Assembly (NCBI GenBank): GCA_003427395.1
Contig: BFEA01001156.1
Span: forward strand, 121,329-149,950
Length of the DNA: 28,622 bases
Direction of reading: 5' to 3'
Source: Chara braunii
Taxonomy: Eukaryota; Streptophyta; Charophyceae; Charales; Characeae
The notes beneath the pieces were generated by a model. The model saw only the letters and a program-made list of their open reading frames with translations. It was not told the origin of the DNA and did not search any database. Positions 17,210 to 28,565 of the stretch are shown here, piece after piece. Position numbers and translations under genes: made by a program. Every line of letters begins with the position of its first letter. The first letter of the stretch is position 1.

Positions 17210-18150
17210 ATACATCAAGTGATAATACACCATAACACAGCTTGCGGTCAACGACGTCCATCCACAGCCGAAAACTTTACCCGAGTCCAATCTAGGCAAA
17301 GCAACGTGGTTAAGCATGGACGACAAGTTGAAAACTGATACCCTTAGGTGGGCGCCAATCACTGTTTTCAATTGTGGCTGCATGATTCTGAACTGACGAA
17401 AATAAAAGCAGACTAATAGCTCACCCATACCAGACAGAAGACTACAGACTGCAGGTCACAGCCCATCATAAGCCAGGGATATATATATACATAGTGTAGT
17501 CATAGAAAACTGCCCGATGAAGCAAGGGTAGAAAGAAAGAAAAGGATAAGAGACGGGAGGCTGTGACAGACGGTTTTATCAGCAAAATGCCGACTCATCA
17601 GGAGGCTTGACTCTCTACAGTCTGCAAAGTCTGTAAGTGATAATCCACCTTAACCCTGGTTGCAGAACTTGCGGTTAAGCATCAACGAATGGTCAAGAAG
17701 TGATACGATGAGGTGGGCGCCAACCCCTGCCCTCAAGGGTACCTATTATGAAAATCTAAGCAGACCATCACTCACCCACACCAGACTGAAGACTGCACAG
17801 ACTGCAGGTTCCCAGCCCAATGACCCCATCATTCATAAGCCAGCAAAACCCCACGCAACAGATAAAGGTCTGTCACAGAAAGAAAATGCGTTCTGACACC
17901 CCACTAGTACTTGATGCACAGCATGGTGATGATGGTGGGCACCAACCCTTGCCGTGAAAGGTACCTGTGAGGAAAATCAAAGCAGGCTATCACTGACCCA
18001 ACCAGACGTAAGACTTTACTGCAGGCTCACACACCCCCACCAAACGAAGAAAGGTCTGTCACAGCCAGAAAACACAGTCCAGACACCCCACTGGCACCAC
18101 ACCCACAGTATGACCATCCCATCAATTGCCCTTCAACCTGACCAGAGAAA
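17210..18150 (+). repeat. Degenerate direct-repeat array, three units
   Basis: Units at about 17210-17480, 17636-17900 and 17920-18150 share GTGGGCGCCAA (or GTGGGCACCAA), AAGCAGAC/AAGCAGGC followed by CTCACCCA or similar, ACCAGAC--AAGACT and ACTGCAGG. Units 2 and 3 also share AAAGGTCTGTCACAG and GACACCCCACT. Spacing varies from about 190 to 420 bp. No coding function is recognised. Confidence 0.7.
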
Positions 18151-18372
18151 ACAGTAGCAGGGAGCTCGCGAAGTCATAATAAATATCCTTATACACTTAT
18201 ATTTTCAGTTTGAGTTTTGAAGTATCGTATGATACAGCCTGAGGGATGGAATTCAGAAAAAGAGAGGAGCACTACTATGACGTGTCCCAGCACGCAGGAC
18301 TTTCTCTGGCAGGACACTGTAGTAGACTGAGAGGGAGGGGGGCAGACAGGGAGGACAACAATCAGCTATTGC
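18151..18372. other. Unassigned DNA between repeat array and LINE end
   Basis: Nothing is recognised apart from purine-rich segments. Confidence 0.4.
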
Positions 18373-18392
18373 TTTTTTTTTTTTTTTTTTTT

Positions 18393-19144
18393 GAAAGGTC
18401 TGTTTGTTTGATTTCTCAAAAGGAATGAACGGGGCCGGGGTCCCCACACATCAACCCGGAAGAACAGTCTCTGGCAGCATTAGCCAGTTTCGCTTTTTAC
18501 GGGACCAGTGGACCCGGGAGTCTTTCCAAGAACTGAATTTTGAACCTCGATGCTTATGGCTATTACCTGTGTACCTAAAAAGAAAGAGAAGGTGCAAAGC
18601 TAGATTGATTACAGGATTGTAGATTGAGAAAGGGAGGCTAGAAGTGAGAGCACTACAGACTCAGAGGGAAGGCGGGAGAGTTGGGTTACTGAGGCGGAGG
18701 TAGGGAAAGTCTTCCAGAGGGGGAGGAGAGGAGTAGGAGGGTGGGGACCGGGTTCAGAGAAGTCCTAATGTGATGTATTGGCTAAAGCACTACCTACTCT
18801 GCTCTCTATTTTTTAAGGGTTGGCCTAAAAAAACGGGGCTCGGCCTAAACCAGCCCAATGTCGGCTGGTTGGAGCCTAGTGATTGGCTCCTCACCCACTA
18901 TAGCACTCTCCTCCCACTTCCCCTCAGCTTCCCAGCTGGTGGTCTACTGTGACCTGAATAACAGAGTGCCCTGGTTTAAACACAACAGAAGCTAAATAAG
19001 ACTGAGCATGACCGAAGGTAAAATGGTAGGACCTATGAGGGGTAAGGAGTGAGAAAGAAGCTCTGGGGGAGGGGGGAGGAGAGGAACAGAAGGGATTTAG
19101 AAAGAAGTAAAAAGGATAGAGAATAAGTGAGCCAAAGATTGAAA
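18393..19144 (-). other. Presumed 3' untranslated region of the LINE
   Basis: The region lies between the ORF2 stop and the A tail. The minus strand is C/T-rich at 18620-18740 and 19040-19120. Two abutting stem-loops lie at 18848-18870 (AACCAGCC/GGCTGGTT) and 18871-18890 (GGAGCC/GGCTCC). Assignment depends on the T20 being the LINE tail. Confidence 0.45.
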
Positions 19145-22100
19145 CTACGTGGTAAGCCAAGGAGAAATGGCCAAGTCTCCAGCTAGAGTGATTGCAGCCA
19201 ACTTGTTGTCACGAGCCCAGGTGACCAAAAACCAATGCCTGCCGCGTGCTGTTCTTCCCCTTCTTGCTTTCCTGATCCAATCCACTTTGATCATAGTCCT
19301 GATCCAGGCCTTGATCTTGCAAATGACTGTTGTGTCGTTGGACCATTCCTGTCTGAAAAGAATGTTGTTCCTGTCCTCCCAGATACTCCAGAGCAGGATA
19401 GAACGTATCGCCTGGGCAACGTACCCCCTGCCCACATGTTTGAACCAGGTGGCTGGAATCTTGCCGTGAAGGACCCAGTTCTGGTCCCAAAGCAAGAGCG
19501 TGCCAACGAAATTGTACCAGTGCTTGCCCCACCAGTCCCAGAGTCTTCGCGAAGCCGGACAGGACCAAAAGAGGTGCACCAGAGACTCTTTTGCATGCCC
19601 TCCGCACCTGGGACATTTAGTGATAATGTCCGTTCCTTTCTCGAATAACCAAATTGCACAAGGGACAGAGGTGTGTGAAAGCAGCCAGGATAGTGCAGAA
19701 AGTTTCTGAGATGGAAGGGAGCAGAGCTGGTCCCACAGTTGCAACAAATCCTGAGGCTCCAGAGAAGCTTGTGGATGCGTGAGCCTGTTGAGCTTCTTGG
19801 CTGCTTGCTCCGGTAAGTCGAGATCTTTAGCTATGATCTTCCTGCCCACCCTTGATGAATATTGAAATAGGAAGATTTGTCTGTTTTTGGGTGCAGCCCA
19901 ACTGTGCCCAACCGGGTCTATCTTCAGCGTACTAAGGGGTTTGCCTTCCATTAGCAGCTGGTGAACCGGTGCCCCTGAGTCGTGCGGTATGGTGTGAACT
20001 CTGATCTGCTGGAGCGGTTGTCGTGTATCGATGCAGACGTCGACAGGATTTGAAAGTCGTGGTAGGTTGCCAGGTGCATCTTGTCTGGTCCATTGTTTAG
20101 CCAACCACAGCCCGTCATCTAGATCCTGTGACATTTGCACAATTTGCCCTCCCTGTTCCGTCGCTGGTCCTGTGGTATACCATTCTCCTAGAATTGGGTC
20201 AGAATTCTGCAGCAGTGATGTCCAATTTGCTGGGATGGCTTGAATGGGCAACTGTTTTTGTTCGGGTACATGCGGTAAGTGTCGCAGCTTTGGTCTCAAT
20301 TGCTCGTCGGAAGTCCACGTTACGTTTTCTATATCCCAGATATCTGCGATACGTACCACACCTCTCTCAGTCCATGATCTGCCAAATGCACCTTGAGCTC
20401 TGGTTGTTTGGAATGGCTGGCCACTGGTGTCGAGTATGGCCTGATTGTCGAAGAGGATCTGCTGCTTCACTTCTTCTCGTGTTGTAGGCGTCTTGGTCTG
20501 CAGTGGAAGTAGCGCTCTCCAAGCGGTCCAGCAGGCGGATGCCAAGACTGAGAGTCTGAGGTCGGTTGTCGCCGTGTGTAAGATGACATGAAGATGCAGG
20601 ACCAAAATCACTTTTGCGAGAGAGTCCCAAGTCCTGTTGGAGTAAATATTCCAAGACAGCGATCCACACTCTGGAGTTAGTTTGCATAGTGACCTTGCAA
20701 AACCATTTGCCCAGCAATGCAAGGTTCTAAGTCTCCGGGTCCAAGATGCCAAGTCCCCCTGTCTTTCGTGATTTCATGACTTTGGACCAGGCACATTTCG
20801 TAATGTATCCTTCATTCGCTTCTGCGCCTGGCTTCCAGACGTATTTTGCCGCGTCTGCTCGGATGCTTCTTATCGTGGGCTTGGAGATATGCGCCACTAC
20901 TGCAGTATACCATAGCTGGGCAAAGACCGCTGGAGTGATCAGGATTGCTCTCCCGAAGAGTGAAACTTCGCCAGCAGCTCTGCAACGTTTGAGGACCACT
21001 TTTGATTTGGCAACCAAGATGGAGTCTTGGTCAGGTCTGTCATCATGCAATCCAACTTGGATACCGAGATATCGCTCGGAATCCTGGTTGGATATTCTTT
21101 TCATGCCCCATGTTAACCCTTGAAGTTCATAGCGAGCTGGCAGGAAAAAGGATGACTTACTCCAAATGACTTGTGCCTCAGACAGTTGCGAGTATGCATC
21201 AAGTATGCCCTTGGCCTCAGCGAGAGACTCTGTTGTGGCTTCCGTTACTAGGAGGAGGTCGTCAGCAATGGCTCCCGTAAGCAGTTGGTCCTCTCCTCCC
21301 AGATTTAAGCCTCGCAGGTGGGGTGCGGCTCTCAGAGAGTAAAGCACCACCTCCACCTGAATAGCAAACAACAGCGACGCCAGAGGACAGCCTTGTCGCA
21401 AAGAGCGGGTGAGGGTGAACACTGGAGACACAAAGCCGTTTACAATAACTGCAGCGGTAGAGTCCGAGTAGAGTTCCTTGACTTATTTGCAGAACTTTGG
21501 TCCAAAGTTCATATGCTGCAAGGTCGTCAGGACGAAGGACCAATTTATGCGGTCATAAGCTTTCTCCAGGTCCAGCATCGCAATCATGATTTGCCGCTCC
21601 TCTCGCTGCGCAATCTCCAGGGCTCCCATTGCCATGAAAATGTTCTCGAAGATGGATCGGCCTTGGACGAACGCCCCTTGGCCTGTGTGAACCAGCTTTG
21701 GCAAGAAGGGTGCCAACCTCCTAGCCAACACTTTGGCTAGGATCTTGTACGAGACGTTCAGGCGGCGGATGGGTCTCCAGTTGCGGACATTGCGCTTGTC
21801 ACCTTTCTTATATAATAGTGTTATCACCCCAAACTTCATGTCTTCCGTTAGAGAGCCTCCATCTAGAATCCTGTTGAAGAGACTTAACAAGAACGGGCCA
21901 ACGTACTCCCAGGTAGCTGCGTAGAACTCGATTGGCAGCCCGTCTGAGCCTGGGCTTTTTCCCCTTGCCATTCCCTTCACCGCGGCCCACAGTTCCGGCA
22001 TAGTGATGGGCTGATCTAGGATGTGACTGGCTTAAGGTGAGAGTTGCGTTGTCGTGCTCTGCCACAGGTCGCATTCCGCTTGGAGCTGAGGTAGAGTCTG

Positions 22101-23408
22101 ATCTGGCGGCCGACAAGAGGTCAGAATGTCCTCGAAATATTGCCTGGCAAGGTCTCCGATAGTCTGCGAGTCCACTGCGGTATCTGATTCTGCTTGGAAC
22201 AGATGCTGAAGTTCTCTTATGAGCATGTGTGAGCGCTGTGGAGAAATTCGCTAAAACGTCTCCTTGGTCATGCGGTCCGCTGTGATGAGGCCTTTCTCTC
22301 TTGCCCTGTTTGCCTAACTGATCTGCTGTTCTATTTGCAAGTCCTCCCATTTTTGCAGCCACCTGTCCCACCTGTGCAACCTGTAAAGCTCGGTGAGTGG
22401 GTCTGTCTCTAGCATAGCTTCTGCTTCTTTGACATTTGCAAGGGATTCCTCCTCTTGCAGTCTCCTTCCCCTTGCTTGAATTCGTGAGAAAGCATCGAGG
22501 GCACGGGTTACAACCCTGAATCCCACAGCTACCCAATCCTCCTCCGTACCAAACCAGTCTCTTGTGCGCTGCCAATCTTGTAAGTGAGTTGCTACCCACT
22601 GCAGGATCACTGGTGAGTTAAGATGATCAGTATTAAGCCTAAAGATCCCCGGTCCTCGTTGTAGGTGGCCATCAAGAAGGAAGTCTGCAACCACTGGCCG
22701 ATGGTCAGAGCCAGGCGTGATCATGACGTCTACTGTAGTTAGGGCTTCCCACGCCGCCCCTTTGGTAAGTAGGAGGTCTAACCGCCTCTTTGGAGGAGGG
22801 ATGTCACCTGTACTTTGTGAGGAGAACCAGGTGTAGCCATGGTCGGTAGGGTGAGTGTACCTGTATGCGTTTGTGAACGCATTTTGCTCCATGAAGTTAA
22901 GAAGCATTTGAGCATCCAGCTTCCTTGGTGTAGCCACGGGAGAGTCTAGACCTGGCTGCAGTACCAAATTGAAATCGCCCGCCAGCACGATGTTCTGTGA
23001 AGGGGGCACCAAGTACGGTAACTCCTCGAGAAAGCTTCTTCTTTCGGCTGGTTCTGATGGAGCGTAAACCGTCATGAATGTCCAGGTCTGCGTTCCCAGC
23101 TTGGCCTGGATCCAAGCCCAATGGCCCCACAAGTCCGTATCAGACTGAAGTATCTCCAGCTGTAGATTGCGGTGTAATAAGATCGTCACTCCCCCTCGAG
23201 TACCGTCTGTCGGGGACCAAACCTAGTCCCCTTTCCACCAATTTGAAATTTGGCGTAGTTTGGTCTCGTCCAACTTGGTTTCCTGTAGCATCAGGATCTG
23301 GACTACATTGTCGTGTGCCCAGGTCTTTAACCTGGCTTTTCTGCGGTGGCTAGATGTGTCCCCCAAGCCACGGACATTCCAAGTGGCCACTTTAAGGGTA
23401 TTCGTCAT
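19145..23408 (-). pseudogene. LINE ORF2 pseudogene: endonuclease, reverse transcriptase, zf-RVT
   Basis: The protein begins MTNTLKVATWNVRGLG (ATG at 23408-23406); an upstream in-frame ATG at 23603 is an alternative. The endonuclease shows QETK, GDFN, a TDHGYTWFS block, RLDLLL and SDHRPV (23370-22660). The reverse transcriptase shows GKSPGSDGLPIEFY, NWRPIRRLNVSYKI, GAFVQGRSI, LDLEKAYDRINW, SLRQGCPL and the catalytic IADD (aspartates at 21258-21263). A C-x2-C-x9-H-x4-C finger lies near 19556-19616. One frame is kept from 23408 to about 20600 despite six stops (23223 TAG, 22314 TAG, 22251 TAG, 22032 TAA, 21483 TAA, 20727 TAG). One frameshift near 20600 leads into an open C-terminal part of about 480 codons. 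The element would have nicked DNA and reverse-transcribed its RNA; this copy cannot make the full protein. Confidence 0.92.
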
Positions 23409-23751
23409 CACGATGGGGAGCGGTGGAGTCTTGGATCCGCTGCTGTTCGTCTTCACTGAGCTAACGCTGATTACGCTGCCTATGATTGGGCTCTGCGTCT
23501 GCTGGGACCTTCCATGGCGCAAGGAGAAGGTTACGGAAGCCTGGAGAATGCGGCTCTTTGTCTGTAGCAAGAGTGTTACAGAAATCTGCAACCAAGGTGG
23601 CATCAACGTCCTCCGTCAGCCATGTTTCTTTCAGTTCTTCCGTGTTTCGGTCAGCGAGTCATGCTAAAGGCAGCTAGACTACACCCTGAGTAGCTAGAAG
23701 AGCAACTGTATCCAAGTCAATTTTCACATCCAGCGCTCCAATGTGAAAGTG

Positions 23752-26030
23752 TCAGCTGCCTCCTGCAGCTGCTGCTACCGACTTGCGGCCAATCCGAATA
23801 CCGGGCACAAGGCGGAAAGGAAATCGGTCGGCGATGAATAAGGCTGCCACTGATTTCACAACGTCCTTCGTCGTGGGAGATGAAGCTGTCTCGATCGTGG
23901 GGATAGCAAGAATCCCTTTCTCAGTTCTTTTCGCCATGAACTTTGTCCCTTGCGGTGTGATCATAAAGATCAAGAGGATTATCTGATGTCTAACTGTGGG
24001 GCTTGGTAATTTGCTGGATGAGGGGTGTGAAGCTGACCGTTCTCCTTGCAGTTGGGCGGCATCCTGAGAGCCAGCCAGGAGGGTAGGGGTTGAGACAGAT
24101 TGTGGTCTTGAGAGCACCAAGAATTCCAACTCTTCTTCTTCGGCTTCCCGCGTGACTTCTCCTTGCCCGTCCTGGTTAGTACGCCTCTGCTTCATCGGGG
24201 TGCGCGCGGTTTGTCTCAAATCTCTCATCTCCACATCGTAACGGGTACGTCCACCAATCTGCAGGCTGCGAACTGGCAATGAAGTCAATTGAAGAGATCC
24301 AGCTGGGTGCAGGTTAGCAGGAGTAGCAACATGAAGAAGGGGTGCACCAGCTGTCTGAGGTAAGGCACAGGCTAATGCGTCCTGATCCCCCTAGGTTAAG
24401 AGAAGCTGCTGCCCGGGGTCAGGATTGAAATGGGGGTAATTGTAGGTGACATATTGGGACTGCAGATTGTTATGAACTGGGACCGCAGCGTGTTGGACAT
24501 GAGTAGGGTGGATGTGGTGCGGAGGTGAAGAGAGTATGGGGACAAAGAGAGTTGTGACCAGCGAAGCTTGGACTGTGGATGTGAGAGTGCAGAGGGGATT
24601 TCCCAGTGTGCGAGCTGGAAGTTGCAGGGGAGGGGGACGTTGGAGGTAATTTATGGACACGAGCGGTGGAAAAGACAGAAGTCCCGAAAAGGGGGGGGTG
24701 GGTGAGGTGTGACTGGGGGGGGTGGAGTGGGTCGGATTGCGTGGGGATGCAGGTTAGCATGTGTGTGCATTGCAGGATATTGCTGGAGGTAGTGCTGAGT
24801 GGTGTGCTGTGTTGGTGGTTGCTGCATTGATGGATGGAGGGGGTAAGTCTGATGAAAAGGTTGTGAGGTGGGTTGGGGAACTGGGCCGGACAAAACCGGG
24901 GTTGGATTGGGGTGGGCAGACGGCACCATAGCTGCAGTTCCAACAGTGTTGAGAGGAAGTGCAGCGGAGGTCTGCAATGGCGGATATGCTGGGGCAGAAG
25001 GGGGTCGAGAAGAGGCGCCCATGGCTGCAACACCTACAGCGGGTGGGGGCCTCAAACTGTTCCTCCCTTGCGCTGTCGAGACCGGGGGGCCATGCCCCCC
25101 TCTTCCGGCCGGGCCACGCCCTCGACCTCTGCCTCGGGCTCACCGTTCAGCGGGTAGGGGCTCGTCGAATCAAGGGCAATCAGGATCGAACTCATCATGA
25201 TACCAGCAAAGGCACTTCCTGCAGAACGGAGTGTCCTGGTTGGCCAATTGGATCTGAACCTGCTGGCCGTTAGGCCGTCGAAGAACTATCCATTCCATGA
25301 AATTTTGCCTTGCGATGGGAAGGCAGTCAATGCGGATGTTGCCCAGTTGAGGCTCATCAGCTTGCTTGTCAGGTGGGTGCATCTCAATGATAGGGGCGAT
25401 CAGATTTTTCGATGGCGGGCCGCAGTGAAAACATTGCATTTAGAGGCACTCGCAGAGCAATGATTCGATATTTGCCTGCGGCTTCTCGATCCCTGGCCTG
25501 CTGTAACTCCTGTTGGGTCATCCATGGTTTGAAGAGAACCTGGATTGGACCATGGCGTGAAGAAATTGTATCTTGCCTTTTGTTTATGAGATATTCGGCA
25601 ATCTGCTGCGAGCGGGCGACGTAGGACATGATGTTTGGTCCTTCGCCGTGCGTTCTACCCCTACGCTGTGAGGGATTGAAATTCGGGTCTTGATACCAAG
25701 CATCTTCATAGATGCGAATGAATTGCTCACGCTGCGCAATCGAGAGATTTATGCCCCTTGTTTGAAATATGACTATAACGGTTCTGGCTTTGAGCCAATT
25801 CACCGTGGCTGCGTCAATCTCTTCATTGAGATTAAGATATCCGATGCCATCTTTAATCTCAACATCCCCATGAGAATTAGAGGCATCTGGGAAGATACCG
25901 CCATCATAGCAACTGTCCAAAAGCACTTGAATTCTGGATGTGGGGAAGGGGTGAGGTGGGGGATGGGATGAGGGTTTGACTGTTGACCAGTCTGTTGACC
26001 AGAGCTCTGTCCCGTGTCAGATGTGGCCAT
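23752..26030 (-). pseudogene. LINE ORF1 pseudogene: gag-like RNA-binding protein
   Basis: It starts at an ATG in strong context (ACCATGG, 26030-26028) with a Gln/Pro-rich N-terminus (MATSDTGQSSGQQ). A frameshift near 25925 leads to a conserved-looking domain (KARTVIVIFQTRGINL, FKPWMTQQELQ, ALRVPLNAMF). A second, in the A5 run at 25405-25409, leads to APIIEMHPPDKQ and a Cys/His knuckle (CRKCLCWYHDEFDPDC), then an Arg-Gly-rich stretch (GRGRGRGPAGRGG) and a Pro/Gln-rich region. A third lies near 24650-24720, close to G8 runs. In-frame stops are TGA 25170, TGA 25140, TAA 24651 and TAG 24391. The C-terminal part (24288-23752) is open, with ITPQGTKFMA and RLVPGIRIGRKSVAAAAG. By analogy with LINE ORF1 proteins, it would coat the element's RNA. 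Confidence 0.85.
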
Positions 26031-27370
26031 GGTGTCGAAAGCAATGAGATGGGTTTAGGAGGTGGTATATGGAGCTTTGTACAACTAAGAAGTTTCCAAC
26101 ACTTAGTTGAGCTGGGAGAAGATAGGATGGGGTTTGTCGGGGGCCCAGGGACTGACGAAATTCGTGCAGACGTAGGGAATCTCGTCTGTATTAGTCAATG
26201 ATGGGGCAAACTGAGGTCAGCTTATGGGAAGAGAGTACCCTTCGAGAGAGGTGGTTTTTCGCCAAACGGGGAAAGTGATTTGAAACGCGAGGGTGTCGTG
26301 TGTGGGAGAGCGAGGCAGGGGCTGGGGAAGGAAAGGGAGAAAACAGGGAATGGTAGAGAGTGACTGTGGTTTAAAAACACTTATTCGGCCATAAGAAGAA
26401 GAGAACAAATCGGATTTATTAGAGTGCGCGTTTTGTGATGGAAGAGATGGGGAGTGTATACAGGCTGGGGCAGAGATGACGTGGACTAGCAAGGGAAGGG
26501 GGGAGACACGAGTCAAAAGTGGGATAGGGGATTGGTAGAACAGCTGCGATGGAGGGTTAAGGGAGGGGCGAGCCGGGTGGGATGGGGGTGTTTATTCGAA
26601 GCTACGGGGGGAGGTAATTTGCATGGGGCTACGACGAAGAGATAGGTCAAAACACATAAGTCTCAAAAGGTGGAGGCGGGGGAATAAAAAGGCTTGGGCG
26701 GAGAGAAGACACACGGACCGGATGTTGGAAGCTGGGATAGTAGTAAATAGCGTGAGGACTCAAGGCGTTTTAGAGGGAATGATAGAAGTCACTCGAAGGA
26801 GGTAAAGGATACGATTGAGGCGGATGAGCTACAACTGCGAATGGAAGGTAGAGGAATCGGTTGATATTGAGCATGAAGTAGGGGAGGGAAAGTTAAGTCA
26901 AGGGCGTGTCGCGGTGGTAGGTCGATATCAGTGAAAGAAGGGTTGTACGGTTATTAGGGATAATAATAATTTTAGGGTAGTTTACTGGGATGAGAACTGA
27001 TTGACTTTTGATACCTGGTGACACCTCAAGGACAGGGTGTTTTCAACGCCGTGCCCGATTACTCATCGTACTCATTGAGCGGTAATGGTTGATCCTCTGA
27101 CTTGCTGACTCGCCTCCATGCCTCCCTACCGTGCTGGGCAAGTTGGTCCGGCCATGCCGGACGAGGTGCTAGGCGATGGCCACTTTTCGTGGATGAGTTC
27201 CACGCTGGTGGCTAGCAAGACCGGCCCTCCTGGACCGGTGACGAAGCGGCGGAGTGCTCTGCGCCGGTTGGTCGCCTCCTCCAACTATTGCTTTAGTGTA
27301 GAAGGCAAAAAGATGTTTGATACGTTTCCTGCCCAGAGATGAGACCAGGGAAAGCAAAGGAAATTAGGGG
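26031..27370. other. Possible LINE 5' region, then unassigned DNA
   Basis: The plus strand is G-rich from about 26050 to 26960 (pyrimidine-rich in LINE sense), consistent with a LINE 5'UTR. From about 26960 the composition changes. No independent gene is seen. A 10-mer CTATTGCTTT at 27285-27294 matches 18367-18376 at the LINE tail and is a possible, unproven target-site duplicate. Confidence 0.4.
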
Positions 27371-28180
27371 GGCGATAATTGGTGGAAATTGCCCATGCTG
27401 AAACCTTTTTGGTTTTGATCGCCCAAAGCTCGGCCGTTCGGTACTACCGGCCCAAACAACTTCCCCCTGGGTGAAACGCGCCTTCGCGCCGTGGCCACAA
27501 ACCCGTTGGCTTGCTTTTACAGGACAATGAATCTGGCGCTGTTTCTGCACCGGATGCATGAACCGGTAGGGCCACTCTTTTTCACAATATACCATACCTA
27601 TCCATTTGGAGTATCGCCCTCGGCTTCTTTTACATTGGAATTCGCCAGATTCATGTTTCTGCACCTGATGCATGATCCGGGAGGGCCCTTGGAGGCACGC
27701 GTGGGCCGATAGTACCCCACATGGAAAGGTTTGGGCATGTGGTACCAAATAGCCGAACTTCACCAATTATCCCAATTAGGGGGGAGGAATCCTGGGGATA
27801 ATTGGTACTAATTTGGTGAAAAAACTTTGTTTTGGGCGCCCGAAGTACGGCTGTTCGGTACTATCGGCCCAAATGTCTTCAGCCTGAGTGAAAGGCACCT
27901 TCGCACTATGGCCACAGCTCCCTTGGCCTGTTTTCACCGGTTCATGAATTTGGCACTGTTTTTGTGCCAGGGTCATGAACCGGTAGCGCCCTTCTTTTCA
28001 AAATAGCTTACCTAGGCTTCATTCTATCCCCGTCTACATTAAAATGAATCTGGCACTGTCTATGCACCAGATTCATGATCCTGCAGCGCCCTTGGAGGCA
28101 CGTGTGGGCCTGAAGTACCCCACATGGAAAACATTCGGCCACTAGTACCAGGCGACCGAACTTTGGGTGCCAGAAAACCG
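27371..28180 (+). repeat. Tandem duplication, ~403-417-bp period, with nested motif
   Basis: Copy 1 (about 27371-27760) and copy 2 (about 27790-28180) share GTTCGGTACTA-CGGCCCAAA, CACCTTCGCRC-type blocks, GGCCACA, CCCTTGGAGGCACG and AGTACCCCACATGGAAA. Each copy carries two versions of a ~42-bp motif of the type ATGAATCTGGC-CTGT followed by TGCACC-GAT-CATGA-CC, near 27524, 27638, 27943 and 28044. The last version folds perfectly (28044-28053 with 28067-28076). At the junction, 27762-27773 and 27795-27806 form a 12-bp inverted pair (ACCAATTATCCC/GGGATAATTGGT). Confidence 0.85.
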
Positions 28181-28563
28181 AAAAGGTTTTGGCGTGGCCG
28201 CTTTCTAAAAATTGTCCGGGTATCCTGGCCTCGAGCTATTCGACATTGTTGCTCTTCAATTATAGTTGTTTGGCCCTTAGATAGAATGAGAAGAAACTTT
28301 TAAGTAGGGGCAACTACAATAAGTAGAAACTCAGAAAGCAGCAGGCAGTGCCAGGCACAGCCTGTGGGTGCCCATTCTAATTATTTGGGTATTTTCGGAA
28401 GTCTCCCGTGCAGAATGAGTGTCTGACATTGCCTGTGCGGCATGGCCAGCATAAAAAACTATGGAAGCTTGGAGCAGGACCTCCCGTTGGACAGGCGACT
28501 AGGGCTGCAGGGGTGACGTGAGTTGCTGCTTGTCATCAGATTCATGTTCTGGGGGGGGGAAGG

Positions 28564-28565
<2 letters not shown>
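28181..28565. other. Unassigned noncoding DNA
   Basis: No gene or repeat is recognised. A G run lies at 28552-28559. Confidence 0.4.

Larger units (their letters stand above)
18373..26030 (-). mobile_element. Non-LTR retrotransposon (plant LINE, decayed)
   Basis: Minus-strand order is ORF1 (26030-23752), a short spacer, ORF2 (23408-19145), a ~750-bp 3' region, and a 20-nt A tail (T run at 18373-18392). The two-ORF layout with APE-type endonuclease, reverse transcriptase and zf-RVT finger, and no visible RNase H domain, fits L1-like plant LINEs. The given right end is the ORF1 start codon; the 5'UTR must extend further. The minus strand at about 26050-26960 is pyrimidine-rich and may belong to it. 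Both ORFs carry several stops and frameshifts, so this copy cannot mobilise itself. Confidence 0.88.

Noticed and set aside
16877-17428. 183-codon minus-strand frame
   Set aside because: It runs through foldback copy 3 and part of the direct-repeat array, with no domain seen.
19145-23408. Reassigned genetic code (TAA/TAG read as Gln), suggested by six TAG/TAA stops in one frame
   Set aside because: The 885-codon Hsp70-TIM-like gene has no internal TAA or TAG and ends in TAG, and ORF1 also contains TGA and frameshifts. Ordinary pseudogene decay explains it.
24470-25033. Alternative Pro/Ser/His-rich frame of 187 codons within LINE ORF1
   Set aside because: The Pro-rich region is open in several phases. 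The phase continuous with the Cys/His knuckle and the Arg-Gly-rich stretch is the better choice.
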